DNA from: Saprospiraceae bacterium | GTDB lineage: Bacteria > Bacteroidota > Bacteroidia > Chitinophagales > Saprospiraceae | Direction: 5' to 3' | Length of the DNA: 64,000 nucleotides | Assembly (NCBI GenBank): GCA_016706365.1 | Contig: JADJJU010000010.1 | Span: 1 to 64,000 of the forward strand | Shown here: in pieces, positions 33,668 through 44,011 of the stretch | How the letters are laid out: each line of letters opens with the position of its first letter | Numbering within the stretch: position 1 is the stretch's first letter | Notes under the pieces: generated by a model | What the model was told of the DNA's origin: nothing | Seen by the model: the letters and a program-made list of their open reading frames with translations, nothing else | Databases searched by the model: none | Program-made: the position numbers and the translations under genes

Positions 33668-35871
33668 CTATCTATTCATCCCTATCTCCGATTTGATCTC
33701 TTTACCTTCTACAAATTTAAGTAATTTTTCTATTGATGCCTGCTGGCTTTGGTATTTGCTATTCAAAACATCAAACTCTGCTTTCACTTTATCATTTTCG
33801 GCTTTTAGTTCCTTCACTGCATTGATAAGCATATATATAAAAGCAGTTCCATCTACGGATAGATATTGACTTCCAGTTTCTCCCTCTTTGGTAATAGTAG
33901 TATTTGAAACCATATATGGAGCAATTGATTCAAGCTCTTGTGCTATGACACCTATATACTCTTTATCAGGAGCCAGACCTAATTTCCCATTGTATTGATA
34001 ACTAACAGTTCTAACCTTTAGTAATTCAGGTAATCCGCCTGAAAAATTTCTGATATTTTGTTTTAAATTGCGATCAGAAAAACTTGACCATGATCCACCT
34101 CCCGGCTTTGATGCGCCGCCATTTACTGTCAGCTTTTGATCCGGTGAACTTGTGTTAATCCCAACTCTACCACCCCCATTCACCAATATTAAGTTCTGGG
34201 TGGTATTGTTATTTAAATAAAACCCATCAATAGTGACATCAATTTCGTTTCCATCAAAAATCATTGCCTGAGTACTATTTCCAGACTTTGAATTAATTTT
34301 AAACGCTCCCATAAGCCCGTCATTATCCTCTTCGGAGTAAACAATCAAACCAAAATTTGAGACAGATTGCAAATAAGCACCATATCCGGAAGAGGAAATT
34401 CCTATTATTCCATGGCCACTTACAGATTGTCCAGAAACACCATATGTTAAGTTAGCAAACCCTGTCACACCTGCATAAAGTGAAGATGAGGAGTTCGTTT
34501 GGCCATAAACACCATGATTATTGCTAGAAATTCCCCATACCCCATACCCAGCACCAGCTGAAGCTTTTATACCTGCTGCTCCCGTTCCAAAAGTTGAAGC
34601 AGTTGATGTACCCAAGAAGCCATAGGTCTCTGCCTCGCCATTTACACCAACAAAATCAGATTCACCGCTGATACCATAACCTCCATCCTCACCCTTTACG
34701 TTTAGTTTTGCACCCGTTGTGTTGGGATTGTTGATTATAATTTTTGTGCCCCCGGAAGAAACTTGTTGCACAATACTATTACCCAATGAAGTTCCACCTG
34801 CATTCCACACCGGAAGATATCCAGCTGTACCTGATCCTGCCGAACCAGAATTATCATTGCCAGGCTCCCATCTGCTATTATTGCTGCTCCATTTGAGAAC
34901 TTGGCCATTTGTAGCGTTCATGTGCGCGATATCCAAGGGAGCTGAAGGCGTGCCGTTTCCAAATAATCTATTGCTCACTTCAACAGACTGATTGCCCCAG
35001 GTATCAAATTGTGGGACCCACGAGCTGCCATTAAACTTCAAAACTTGTCCATTGCTGGCTCCCTGAGAGGCTAATCCCAGAGGGTTTGCATTTGTACCGT
35101 TTCCTGACAGAGAAGCATTACTTATGACCGTCTGATCTCCCCAATCGTCTCCAGCAGGAGCGGCTGGAAGATTAATCACCCCCCCGCCTTTGCTCAAGCT
35201 CAATACTGTGCCCTGGAGGATTAGTGACTGAATTTCATTAGTGTCACTAATATCCATAGCTCTTAACGTATCACCTGCAATAACAATACCTGTACCTGCT
35301 ATGTAAGTACCTGCCGGCCTCTGCATTCCCGGAGTTCCTGGGTCTCCATTTACTCCTGGGTCTCCCGCTCCCCGGTTCACCATCTTCTCCCCTTTCACCC
35401 TGCATTCCTGGGTCTCCCCTTTTCTCCTTTTTCGCCGGGAGGTCCCGGCTCACCCGGATCTCCCTTTACACCATTAGCTGAATATAAAGCAAAGGGCACA
35501 CTGTTCAAAGCAGTGGTGCTATTGAGCGTATAATTTGTGCCTCCTGATGGGTCAATTTCTGTCTGAATATAGTATGTACCCACTGACCAATCTATATCAG
35601 CAAATCCACAAATATCACAGTTGCCGTCTCCAATTTCGAATGTAAGCAGACCATTTTTATTTGTGGATGGATTCGGGAAAACGGTTTCGCGATATACAGT
35701 CCCACCGGGTGATGTTCTGACAATAGAAATACGTGCCCCTACCTGGGTATCCGCAAGAAGTGCGCCTGATTGTTGACGAATTACTGATTGGAAAGAAATT
35801 TTTTGCGGAACTTGTGCAAATGCCATTTGGCATAAAATCGTCAGAAATAGAATGTTTAAAAAGTGTCTCAT
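33668..35871 (-). CDS. Collagen-like fibre protein with C-terminal S74 endosialidase-type chaperone; frame broken in the collagen region
   Basis: Product of about 735 aa with signal peptide (FLNILFLTILCQMAFA). An N-terminal ~130-residue domain is followed by Gly-X-Y repeats (GDPGEPGPPGEKGEK, then GDPGMQGERGEDGEPG), and a long beta-rich shaft of pseudo-repeats (GVYGQTNSSSSLYAG, GVSGQSVSGHG). The end is a peptidase S74-type intramolecular chaperone (SDRNLKQNIRNFSGGL, then EYIGVIAQELE) with a coiled coil. Such chaperones trimerise phage-tail-like fibres and may cut themselves off. The frame is broken twice near 35340-35400, in G-rich collagen codons. It starts inside the end of the upstream gene (4-bp overlap). 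Confidence 0.85.
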
Positions 35872-36352
35872 AGCTTTATAAATTTAAATGATTTTTTATG
35901 TAATGAACTGCTAATGAATGTTATAAAATAAGTACCCGCCGCCAGGGATGTTACATCAGCCTGATTCTGCATGTACAGCCAGTCTTTAAAAACTACTCTT
36001 CCATGAATGTCTGATATTTCAAACTTGAGACTTTCAGGTAATTGTCCGGAAGTTTCCAAATAAAGTTGATCCGCGACAGGATTTGGGCCAGATGCGAAGC
36101 ACTAAAGAGGGGTGCTCCGGAAAAGAAACATTTACCAGAATCTCATATGGCTGCTGCAGCCCATCAATGCTGAAATTCATTGTTCCTTGTTGAACCGTAG
36201 AATACCTGACCAATGGAGACCTCCATACTTTCACCAGATGCGTTATTTGCACTCTGACCGGAGGAGACTACACCCGATTGAGCAAATAGCATTGAACTCC
36301 AAAACACAAAAGAAAGCAGACAAAATATAGGACTAAACAAATATGATTTCAT
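35868..36352 (-). CDS. Small secreted protein with T9SS type A sorting domain; frame broken
   Basis: The signal peptide (SYLFSPIFCLLSFVFWSSML) is followed by QSGVVSSGQSANNASGESM, a common start of short Saprospiraceae surface proteins. A middle piece reads STVQQGTMNFSIDGLQQPYE in another frame, and the C-terminus reads GPNPVADQLYLETSGQ, then KFEISDIHGRVVF, ending KSFKFIKL, a type A sorting domain. At least two frame breaks lie between 36060 and 36215. Repaired length is about 160 aa. It overlaps the collagen-like gene start by 4 bp, so the two are coupled and may work together. Confidence 0.75.
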
Positions 36353-36768
36353 AGATCCAAGTTTTTATTATTTGACAAATTTTTTTTATTTACTTAATTT
36401 AAATACCACACTTTTTAAACATCAACGATGTTTGTAAATCGCATTCTAAACCTAAACATTCAATCTATTTTTAAAACTTTACTTGAGCCAAGCTACAATG
36501 CTTAACCAAGAAAATTGAATGCTTAAACCGCGGGATTTAGTTAAAAAACTGCGAGTATGACAAGGATTGTTTCAGAGGAATATTTATTAATACCAGAAAT
36601 CGGAAAATCTTAACAAGCGTTGAAAGTTATTTTTCAAAAAAAAATGAAATTCATGCAAAAGAGGCTCAAAACCTGACAATTGGTTATTTCCGGTTACTGT
36701 CAATTGCTAAAAGAAGGAATCAAATGATGCCTTTCAATAATATTTCTAAACACCAATACAGAATTGAT
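36353..36768. other. Intergenic region between TPR-CHAT and the surface-protein genes
   Basis: No gene is visible. It is AT-rich. A hairpin with arms AAACATC and GATGTTT lies at about 36417-36433. It probably holds the promoter of the three surface-protein genes, but I cannot place a box with confidence. Confidence 0.4.
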
Positions 36769-39750
36769 TTATTCTACCAACATAAATCCTGCCCAATAAT
36801 AAGGCTCATATTTTTTTGCCCGCATTGCATCCTGAGCCGCCTTGAGTGCCTTGCGGGGATACATCTTAAGTTCGCATAAATTTTTGTAAAAAAGGGTCAT
36901 CAATTCCATCGTTTGATAATCCGCAACATTCCATAAGGAAAGTATCATTTTATTGACTCCTGCAATCTTAAATGCTCTGCGCAGACCAATAACACCTTCG
37001 GAAGCTGAAACTTGTCCATGCCCTGTCATACAGGCGGAAAGCACTACCAACTCAGTATTTGAGAGATTGAGTTGACTGAGTTCAAATGCAGTAAGTATCC
37101 CATCATCTGACCCTGAGACAATGCTATCAGTCCAGTTTCGGTTGGCTCCAGCCATGACCAGACCTGTGTGGACAGATGACAGGTCGCCTGCACGACGTAA
37201 TTGTTTATAATTGTCAAAAAGACCACCATATATTGACAGGTCATTCTCCGAATAAAAAGAATGAGTCGAAAAATGAAGGATTCCGGGTGAGGAGGATTGC
37301 ATCTGCCCGGAATACATTTCTTTAAATTTGTATTCGTTAGCTATGCTATCTTCGTAAAAAAATACCGTCACGCCGGAATCTTCCAAATTAGTTTTTATCG
37401 CACTTATTTCTTTGGAAGAGTTTTGCAATTGTGGCCATTTAAATCCTTCAGAATATAATGTCTGTCGTTTAAACTCAAAATTATTGAAACCTCGAAGCAC
37501 GTTAGTATCTGAGGAAACATATAATTTATCCTGCGGTGTTGTATTATAGTTAATATTACCAAATAAAGCAGCAGTCTCTGTAGATCCCAGGTGATCCTTT
37601 ATCCCGCCTTGCTCTGCAATATGACGGGCTGAACTGATCGATATGATCTCATACAAATCTCCCAGCCGGCCGCCATCTTTTCTGAGCAGGAAATTGAGAT
37701 TAATCCCACTGAACTCATTATTCTGAACCAGTAAATTCTGCTTCCCTTCGGTATACCTGCAAATAGCTTTCTGAAAATCATTTCTGTTAAGGCAGTATCT
37801 GCATACAATACATTGACCCCCGCAAAATCCTTTTGTTCTGTAGTTTGTCTTTAATATATGAAGCCGGAAATAAGTTGACAAATTGAATACTGTCTTCCGA
37901 ATGAGAAGTTATAAATGCCCCAAAGTTATCATCTCCTTCATTGTAGGCTTTGATGGATTTATATTTAACCAGCTCAATAATGATTTCGCCTGGCTTCAAT
38001 GAAGCAATTAAATCATTGCTGGTAATCTGCTTTAAATCAATATTCAGATTGGATGCAGTTTTCGCCAGTAATGATTCGTATTGATTTTTTTCTTCCATCA
38101 ATTCCCGGACAATTTCTTGTCGATCATTCTTACCGGACAATTCGACTGAAAGTTTCCGCTGTACTTCCTTCAACTTGTCATACACATCTTTCAATTCAGG
38201 GCTAAACTGAATCATATTTCTGAGTCTTCCTATTCTATTCAGTACATAGTGCTGATTGTTGAGCCAGCCATCATAAACTTCCTTGTTATATCCTGGATTA
38301 TCATTGCGCTCCAGAATGGTAAATAAGTAATCGTATTTTTCGATTATACCCAAAATATATCCTTCAAGGTCTCCATCAGTCAGAAAATGGCTGTAATCCT
38401 GCAAAAGTGAATAGACTGAATCCAGACCTTTGTTCATTATGCTGAATGCATCTTGATCATTATTTAAAAAGAATTCAGATTTGCTCAATTGAAATATTAT
38501 TTCACACTTACGTTCCATTTTTACATTTAAACTCTGATATATATCTAAAATTTTCAAATAAATTGATCTTGCTTCTGTGAAATCTCCCTGATTTAATTTT
38601 AATTCTCCTTGTTGCATTTTTAGATTAAACCCATCTCTGGTATTCCAATGACTTGTAATATTTAAAACCTTAGATCTCTGCCTAATTAAAGAATCAGCAA
38701 GTGTATAGTTTTTCAAACCGATTGCCACCTTTGTGCCACAATATTTTACACTATTCTTATAGCTTATTAAATTTTTAAATTCTTCTAAGTTTAGAAGGGA
38801 ATCGGTTTTAAGATAAATACTATATGCTGAATCATATAGATTCAAAGAACTATACACTTCCATCAAAATTACATAAGAATTCGCAAGCCCAAAATTGTTT
38901 CGATTTCTCAAGTGAATCTCGATGTTCTTTTTTGTGTTTTCAAAGGTTTGAAAAACTGATTCTTCTGTCCTAAAATTTTCAAATTCAAATAGGAGTATGT
39001 TTAGATAGAAAAAGCTCTTTTCACTAGTAGAGTCTTTTTCACATAGTGCTTTAGAAATTAGGAATGATTCCTCAGATTCTTCTCTTTGGCCAAGATGCCA
39101 TAACGGAAATCCCTTCAAATAATATAGGTAGGCAATACTCCCTATATGGTCTTCAGAGCAGTTATTTGTATTTTTTATAGCTTCGTCTATTACTGATATC
39201 ATCAACTCATTTTCAGATAGAAATGAATAAATACCAATTAATTGATATAACAAAGTGTTGTAATCTTTACAATCCAACTTTGCTTTCAGTTCGTTATCAT
39301 TTATTTTAGTGTAACATGCTTCAAGATATAACTTCATTTCAGAACTAAGAGCATTGATTTCAAATTTCGAAGTGGAGGATAATAAAGGCTTGATATATTC
39401 TACATCTCCGGTATTATTGAAAAAGTCCGTGCATTCTTTAATGCAAATCCCAAAATATTTGTTGGAGTTTTCAGTGTCGCCAATGGTATAAAAAACCAAC
39501 CCGATTACATAATTATTCCTTTGTTTCTCAAGATCCCTTCCTGGTTGGGTTCTGAGAAGGGAATCCGATTTCAGCAGGTTATACAGTGCGTTTTTGTAAT
39601 CCTTTAAGGAATCAAAATTTTGATATTGTAGGTAATAAAACCAATCGAGTCTTTGGCATTCGAATCTGCAATTGCAGGCTTTGACTCAGTCTGTGATGAG
39701 ATTAAAGGATTGAACCCAACTAAAATTAATGCGACGAATAAATATTTCAT
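36769..39750 (-). CDS. TPR-CHAT protein (caspase-like protease domain), frame broken three times
   Basis: After three single-base repairs this is one protein of ~994 aa. It has a signal peptide (MKYLFVALILVGFNPLISSQ), a long TPR-like helical region (about residues 60-640) and a C-terminal CHAT domain. The CHAT dyad is visible as LHFSTHSF (His) and VVLSACMTGHGQ (Cys), followed by LRRAFKIAGVNKMILSLW. CHAT proteins are caspase-like proteases. The breaks are near 39638 (A-run), 37819 (run of five C) and 37775 (A-run). It is downstream of an ECF sigma gene and a membrane TPR anti-sigma-like gene on the same strand, with 21 bp between it and the latter. A sensor-protease role in that pathway is inferred. 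Confidence 0.88.
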
Positions 39751-39771
39751 TAATTTTTGTTTTACAGTTTT

Positions 39772-40678
39772 TTATTTATTCAACTCCTTATTTATTTCAG
39801 TATAATTTTGAAAGTATTTGTCACTTTTATCTTCAATTGTTTGTGAAAGCAGCTTTTTGGCTGCATCAATTTTCTTGTTTTTGATAAATGACAGAACCAG
39901 GTAATATGTAACCTCTTCTTCGAATCTTGTTTTATTTCTGTCCTTAATTCCAACCAGCGTTTCTTCAGCTTTCCGATATCTTTTATTTTCCATCAGACAA
40001 ATCGCATATTGAAAAGTAAATTATCATTATTGGCATTCAATAGTTGCTTTTCATATAAAGTGGCAGCTTCTGAATATTTCTTATCCCAATATAAACTTTG
40101 AAAGATCAAAACCGGGTCTGTATTCTCAGTTCCTCTTGTTACACTTTCTAAGGATTCATCCCTGAATACGGAATAATATCTGTTATAAATGGCATCCACA
40201 TTCAAAACGGGATTATCATTCTGAGCAATTGCTTCTTTTAATTCCTCTTCAGGAGTGCTTATCACCTGATTAATATCGCTTGAATCTTGCCGCTCACTGG
40301 CAATATCTATTCCTTCTATGGATTGAGATGTAGAGTCTCTTTCGGGTATTATGAGCTGCGACTGAGCAACTCTGTTTGCTTTAAAAAAAATTAAAAATAT
40401 CAACCCTGCAGATAAGACTGTCGCCAAAACGATCAATATCTGAGTGGTCTTTTTACCACGATTTGCATCTTTGTATTTGAGCGGCTTTTTTTCAGATCTG
40501 TCTTTAAATCGATTCTTCCTGCTTGACGGATTGCTTCCATAGCAAGTAAATACTCATTATAAACTTGCTCTGCCTCAGCATCTTGCCTGATGATACTGAA
40601 AAGGTTATCAATCTCCTCATCGTTCAATTCCTCATTGAAAAACCTTTGGACCAAACTATGGATATCCCCTCTGTCCAT
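39772..40678 (-). CDS. Membrane anti-sigma-like protein with periplasmic TPR region, frame broken twice
   Basis: The repaired protein has ~302 aa. A cytoplasmic N-terminus (HSLVQRFFNEELNDEEIDNL, then EYLLAMEAI) resembles the sigma-binding part of FecR/anti-sigma-like proteins. One membrane helix (ILIVLATVLSAGLIFLIFF) follows, then an acidic linker and helical repeats (KKYSEAATLYEKQLL, then NKRYRKAEETLVGI). Breaks are at the T-run 40486-40492 and near 40001. It lies 4 bp after the sigma factor gene and 21 bp before the TPR-CHAT gene. I infer that it holds the ECF sigma factor at the membrane and that its periplasmic part may be the target of, or partner for, the TPR-CHAT protein. Confidence 0.75.
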
Positions 40679-40682
40679 ATAT

Positions 40683-41222
40683 TTACATTTTTTCCTTTAA
40701 TATGTTTCTCAAGCGGCTCAGGCATCTGCTTAAAGAAACACTTACTACATTTTTGCTACTAAAATTGTACATCTTCATCATCTCTTCTGTTGTCAACTTA
40801 TCATAAAATCTTTTGATTAGCATCTCTTTACAAGGTGCCCCTAACTTGTCCATTGCACTTATCAGATCCACATCTGCCTTGTCCGGACCAGTCTCAAGAT
40901 TAGTAATTTCTTCAATCAAATATGGAGTCTCCTGCAAATCACCCGGCAATTCCACACGCCTATCCTTTTCCAACTTTTTATAGATCAGATTACGACCAAT
41001 TCCAAAAAGATAAGTTGTGACATTGCTATTTAATACTTTAAGCTTGCCATTATTAACATTCTCAGCAAATATAATGATCGTATCCTGCCAGATATCTTCA
41101 ATATCCTGAATACTGATAATAAAATTTTTATGAGCCCATTTTGCAAACTTCAACCTATTGTCTAAGTATAGAGATTTGATCAAGTCCTTATCACCAGTAC
41201 GGATTCTCTCAATAATTGACAT
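40683..41222 (-). CDS. ECF-type RNA polymerase sigma factor
   Basis: A 179-aa sigma-70 family protein. Region 2 is seen as WAHKNFIISIQDIEDIWQDT and TYLFGIGRNLIYKKL, and region 4 as MLIKRFYDKLTTEEMMKMYNF then SVSLSRCLSRLRNILK. This is the usual size of an ECF factor. It is the first gene of a minus-strand set with an anti-sigma-like gene and a TPR-CHAT gene. The target promoters cannot be read here, but the three surface-protein genes downstream are candidates. Confidence 0.9.
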   Translation of the reverse strand: MSIIERIRTGDKDLIKSLYLDNRLKFAKWAHKNFIISIQDIEDIWQDTIIIFAENVNNGKLKVLNSNVTTYLFGIGRNLIYKKLEKDRRVELPGDLQETPYLIEEITNLETGPDKADVDLISAMDKLGAPCKEMLIKRFYDKLTTEEMMKMYNFSSKNVVSVSLSRCLSRLRNILKEKM

Positions 41223-41616
41223 TCCGCACGTTTATTATTATATAACAAACAAATTACAAACTTCTATACTTCTTCAAAAACCAACAATGCTTCTCCAGAA
41301 TAATTAAAAAGCCCAACTTAAATAAAAAGCATTTCTATTAGTACTTAAAAATGAATTAATGTGGACTTAGTTATATTTGGTAAAGTCTAAACCAGCAAAT
41401 TCTATTCATGTCCATAATGTATGGAAGTATAAAGTATTTAGATGCTTCCCTACTTTGTTAAAAAACAAGATGATATTTATTTATGAAGATATTCTGATAA
41501 CAAATGTTTTTTTTGTCTCCATTTCTCCTGAAAATAATATATTTAAATAAACTACCTTTCGCTGTAACCTGCGTCAATCATCCGTTGTCCTATGTATTGT
41601 ATGAGCCATTGCAGAC
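41223..41616. other. Shared intergenic region between two divergent ECF sigma genes
   Basis: AT-rich region of 394 bases containing both upstream regions. The two genes are not close paralogues by eye. No gene is visible inside; I could not identify a common promoter motif. Confidence 0.5.
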
Positions 41617-42177
41617 ATGCTGAATGACCGTGAATTAATAGATAGTACCCTTCGCGGTAATATTCATGCGTTTCGTATGCTGGTAGATCGCTATCAGGAT
41701 TTGGCTTATACGCTGGCCCTGAGGATTGTAAAAAGTGCTGAAGAAGCAGAAGAAGTTGCTCAGGATGCATTTATCAAAGTGCATGATCACCTGATCAATT
41801 TCAGAGGCGATTCCAAATTCACGACATGGTTGTATAGAATTGTTTATACAACAGCGCTTAACAGACTAAGAAAAAGAAAACTCACACAGGTTTCACTGGA
41901 TGATCCAACTGCATCTTATGGCAACATTGCTTCTGATAGTTCAGCTGATCAGCCCACTGATAAGATATCCATGCTCAAATCAGCTATAGCCGCCATGTCT
42001 TCAGATGATAGCACAGTGCTGAGCTTGTTTTACTTTGATGAAATGAACCTGCAGGATATCTCGCAAATTATGGATATTGAGGCAAATAATGTAAAAATTA
42101 AACTTCACCGGGCGAGATTACGTTTAAAAACTATATTGGAATCCAAACCCGGATTTAAAAAGGAGGATTGGTTATGA
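41617..42177 (+). CDS. ECF-type RNA polymerase sigma factor (SigW/RpoE-like)
   Basis: The 186-aa protein has a full region 2 (MLVDRYQDLAYTLALRIV, EEVAQDAFIKVHDHL, FTTWLYRIVYTTALNRLRKR) and region 4 (TVLSLFYFDEMNLQDISQIM, then NVKIKLHRARLRLK). This is a canonical ECF factor. Its stop overlaps the start of the next gene (ATGA), which encodes a membrane protein with an anti-sigma layout. It therefore forms a typical two-gene sigma/anti-sigma unit, distinct from the divergent one. Confidence 0.93.
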   Translation: MLNDRELIDSTLRGNIHAFRMLVDRYQDLAYTLALRIVKSAEEAEEVAQDAFIKVHDHLINFRGDSKFTTWLYRIVYTTALNRLRKRKLTQVSLDDPTASYGNIASDSSADQPTDKISMLKSAIAAMSSDDSTVLSLFYFDEMNLQDISQIMDIEANNVKIKLHRARLRLKTILESKPGFKKEDWL

Positions 42178-42683
42178 ATACTGAAACAGAAAAAAAACTT
42201 TGGCAACTTGCTGCCGGCGAATTATCAGACTTACAGGAACAAGAACTGCAAGAAATGCTTGCAGCAGATCCTGATCTTCGTGAGAAATTTCAACTGGTTC
42301 TCAACCTGCATAAAAGCCTCTATCATAGCGTGGAAGAACCTGCACCTGTGGGATTTACCGACAGGACCATAACTAAACTGGAGACCAAATTAAGCGCAAG
42401 ACAAGTTTCCATTTTGAAGAAGTTTGCTCCCGGCAAGAAAATCATTTACATCGTAGCTGCTTGCTTTCTGGTACTTGTAATTATTTCCGGATTATTTGGT
42501 TCAGGGGAATCAAGCCCTCTGCCATCCTGGATAGATCCAGCCAATCTTGTACCTGAAGTCAATTTACCTTTAGAAAATTTTACGCTGCCTTTGATAGGCC
42601 TGAGTGCAGTCTTTCTACTCCTGATAATTCAGAAGTTATTTGATTTGCGTCAATTGAAAAATGCAGGTGATATGCTGAAATAA
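42174..42683 (+). CDS. Membrane anti-sigma factor partner
   Basis: A ~169-aa protein with N-terminal cytoplasmic helices (KKLWQLAAGELSDLQEQELQ, EMLAADPDLREKFQLVL), like the sigma-binding domain of anti-sigma factors. Two membrane helices follow (IIYIVAACFLVLVIISGLF and LPLIGLSAVFLLLIIQKLF) around a short loop. I chose the ATG at 42174, which overlaps the sigma stop, over the TTG six bases earlier. The zinc-binding HxxxCxxC motif is absent. It probably sequesters the sigma factor at the membrane. Confidence 0.85.
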   Translation: MNTETEKKLWQLAAGELSDLQEQELQEMLAADPDLREKFQLVLNLHKSLYHSVEEPAPVGFTDRTITKLETKLSARQVSILKKFAPGKKIIYIVAACFLVLVIISGLFGSGESSPLPSWIDPANLVPEVNLPLENFTLPLIGLSAVFLLLIIQKLFDLRQLKNAGDMLK

Positions 42684-42699
42684 TTAGCGTTTTCCTGGA

Positions 42700-43332
42700 T
42701 CAATCAAAATATGGAATATGCATCAATTGATTGATAAAATCAACAAATAAAGTAGGCTTCAACATGACAGTGAATAATAGACCAAACAAAGCGCCATAAA
42801 AATGCGCATCATGGTCAATATTATCCCTGCTATTTTTACTTGCCCAGGAAGAATAAATCAAATATAATACCCCGGCAATTATTCCCGGAATCGGTATGAT
42901 CGCATAGAGGTACAATAGATTCCACGGATAGAAAAGTATATTGACAAACAAGATTCCGGATACTGCACCTGAAGCACCCACTGCAGAATAATAAACATTG
43001 TCCTTATGCTTGAGTAATGATGGTATATCAGCCAGCACAACTGTAACAACAAATAATAAAGTGTAAAACAAATTACCCCATAACAGTCCGAACTCTACCC
43101 GGAATCTTGCTTCAACCACTTCACCAAACTGCCAGAATACAAACATATTAATCAGTAAATGCATCCAGCTCCCATGAATGAATCCAGAACTGATTAACCG
43201 GTACCATTCCTTTTCCCTTACCTCTGCATACGGCCAGTGTTTAAGCTTTTGAAATAGTTCCTGATTACCAAAACAGATATAAGATACTAATACACAGACT
43301 GCGACTATAATGATCGTGATACTGATTGTCAT
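42700..43332 (-). CDS. Rhomboid-family intramembrane serine protease
   Basis: A 210-aa membrane protein with about six transmembrane helices. The catalytic Ser121 is in VGASGAVSGIL and the His177 in HDAHFYGALFG, the rhomboid dyad. Family hallmarks include GFIHGSWMHLLINMFVFW at about 50-67. Rhomboids cut other membrane proteins within the bilayer. No substrate is suggested by the context. Its stop is convergent with that of the anti-sigma gene 17 bp away, and it follows rlmH closely (3 bp). Confidence 0.93.
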   Translation of the reverse strand: MTISITIIIVAVCVLVSYICFGNQELFQKLKHWPYAEVREKEWYRLISSGFIHGSWMHLLINMFVFWQFGEVVEARFRVEFGLLWGNLFYTLLFVVTVVLADIPSLLKHKDNVYYSAVGASGAVSGILFVNILFYPWNLLYLYAIIPIPGIIAGVLYLIYSSWASKNSRDNIDHDAHFYGALFGLLFTVMLKPTLFVDFINQLMHIPYFD

Positions 43333-43335
43333 ACT

Positions 43336-43809
43336 TCAGGAATTGTGATATGGTTCGTTATTCAAAATTGTAAATGCCCGATAAATTTGCTCCAAAAATA
43401 TCAGGCGCACCATTTGATGCGTAAAGGTAAGCTTTGATAATGAAAGCTGCCAATTGGATCTTTGTTTCAAAGAATCGTCGATGCCCCAGGCTCCACCCAC
43501 CAAAAATATAAGTCGTTTGTAACCGGCGTTCATCCAGGATTGCATTTGTAGGGCCAATTCTTCAGATGCGACCTGCCCCCCTTTCTCATCCAATGCAATC
43601 AGATAATCATCCGCTTTCAATTTTGCCAAAACCAGCTGACTTTCCTTACCCTTGATTTCTGCAGCACTCATAGAGGCTGGCCAGGCCGGAATATCTATTG
43701 TACTTACCTCGACAGCCATATATCTTTTAATCCGCTTGATATATTCGGTCTCTCCATCTTTGAGATAATTATCTTTTGTCTTCCCAATTACCCACAATTC
43801 AATTTTCAT
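43336..43809 (-). CDS. rlmH: 23S rRNA (pseudouridine-1915-N3)-methyltransferase RlmH
   Basis: The 157-aa SPOUT-type methyltransferase modifies helix 69 of 23S rRNA. The N-terminal IELWVIGKTKDNYLKDGETE is typical, and the SAM knot reads FLVGGAWGIDDSLK. The C-terminal block TFTHQMVRLIFLEQIYRAF followed by EPYHNS is diagnostic. The length matches the family. It is probably cotranscribed with the rhomboid gene downstream. Confidence 0.97.
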   Translation of the reverse strand: MKIELWVIGKTKDNYLKDGETEYIKRIKRYMAVEVSTIDIPAWPASMSAAEIKGKESQLVLAKLKADDYLIALDEKGGQVASEELALQMQSWMNAGYKRLIFLVGGAWGIDDSLKQRSNWQLSLSKLTFTHQMVRLIFLEQIYRAFTILNNEPYHNS

Positions 43810-43886
43810 ATAGAGATAAATACTTTGTAATGTTCAATATTGTGGCTTTAGTCCTGCACGCGTAGAAATCTTGCTGGCGAGTTCAG

Positions 43887-43942
43887 GGTGACTTTCCCTC
43901 CGGCAAAGGTGACATTTTAACAGCCAGATGTCAAAAGTGACG
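43887..43942. repeat. Hairpin array 5 with GGTGAC / GTGACG linkers
   Basis: Linkers GGTGAC (43887), GGTGACA (43908) and GTGACG (43937). The spacer arms TTTTAACA and TGTCAAAA are complementary but for one base. It is followed by a GGCTGTTCAGCC and GCTAGAAGC repeat (about 43964-43991). Located in the gap between rlmH and the SWIM gene. Confidence 0.6.
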
Positions 43943-44011
43943 ATCACTGCATGATGCTTTCTAAGGCTGTTCAGCCAAGAGGCTAGAAGCGCCAAAGCCA
44001 ATAGCTGGTTC

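Noticed and set aside
36769..39750. Part of a type III-E CRISPR (Craspase) system
   Set aside because: The TPR-CHAT protein has a secretion signal and there are no CRISPR repeats or Cas7-11-like genes in the window.
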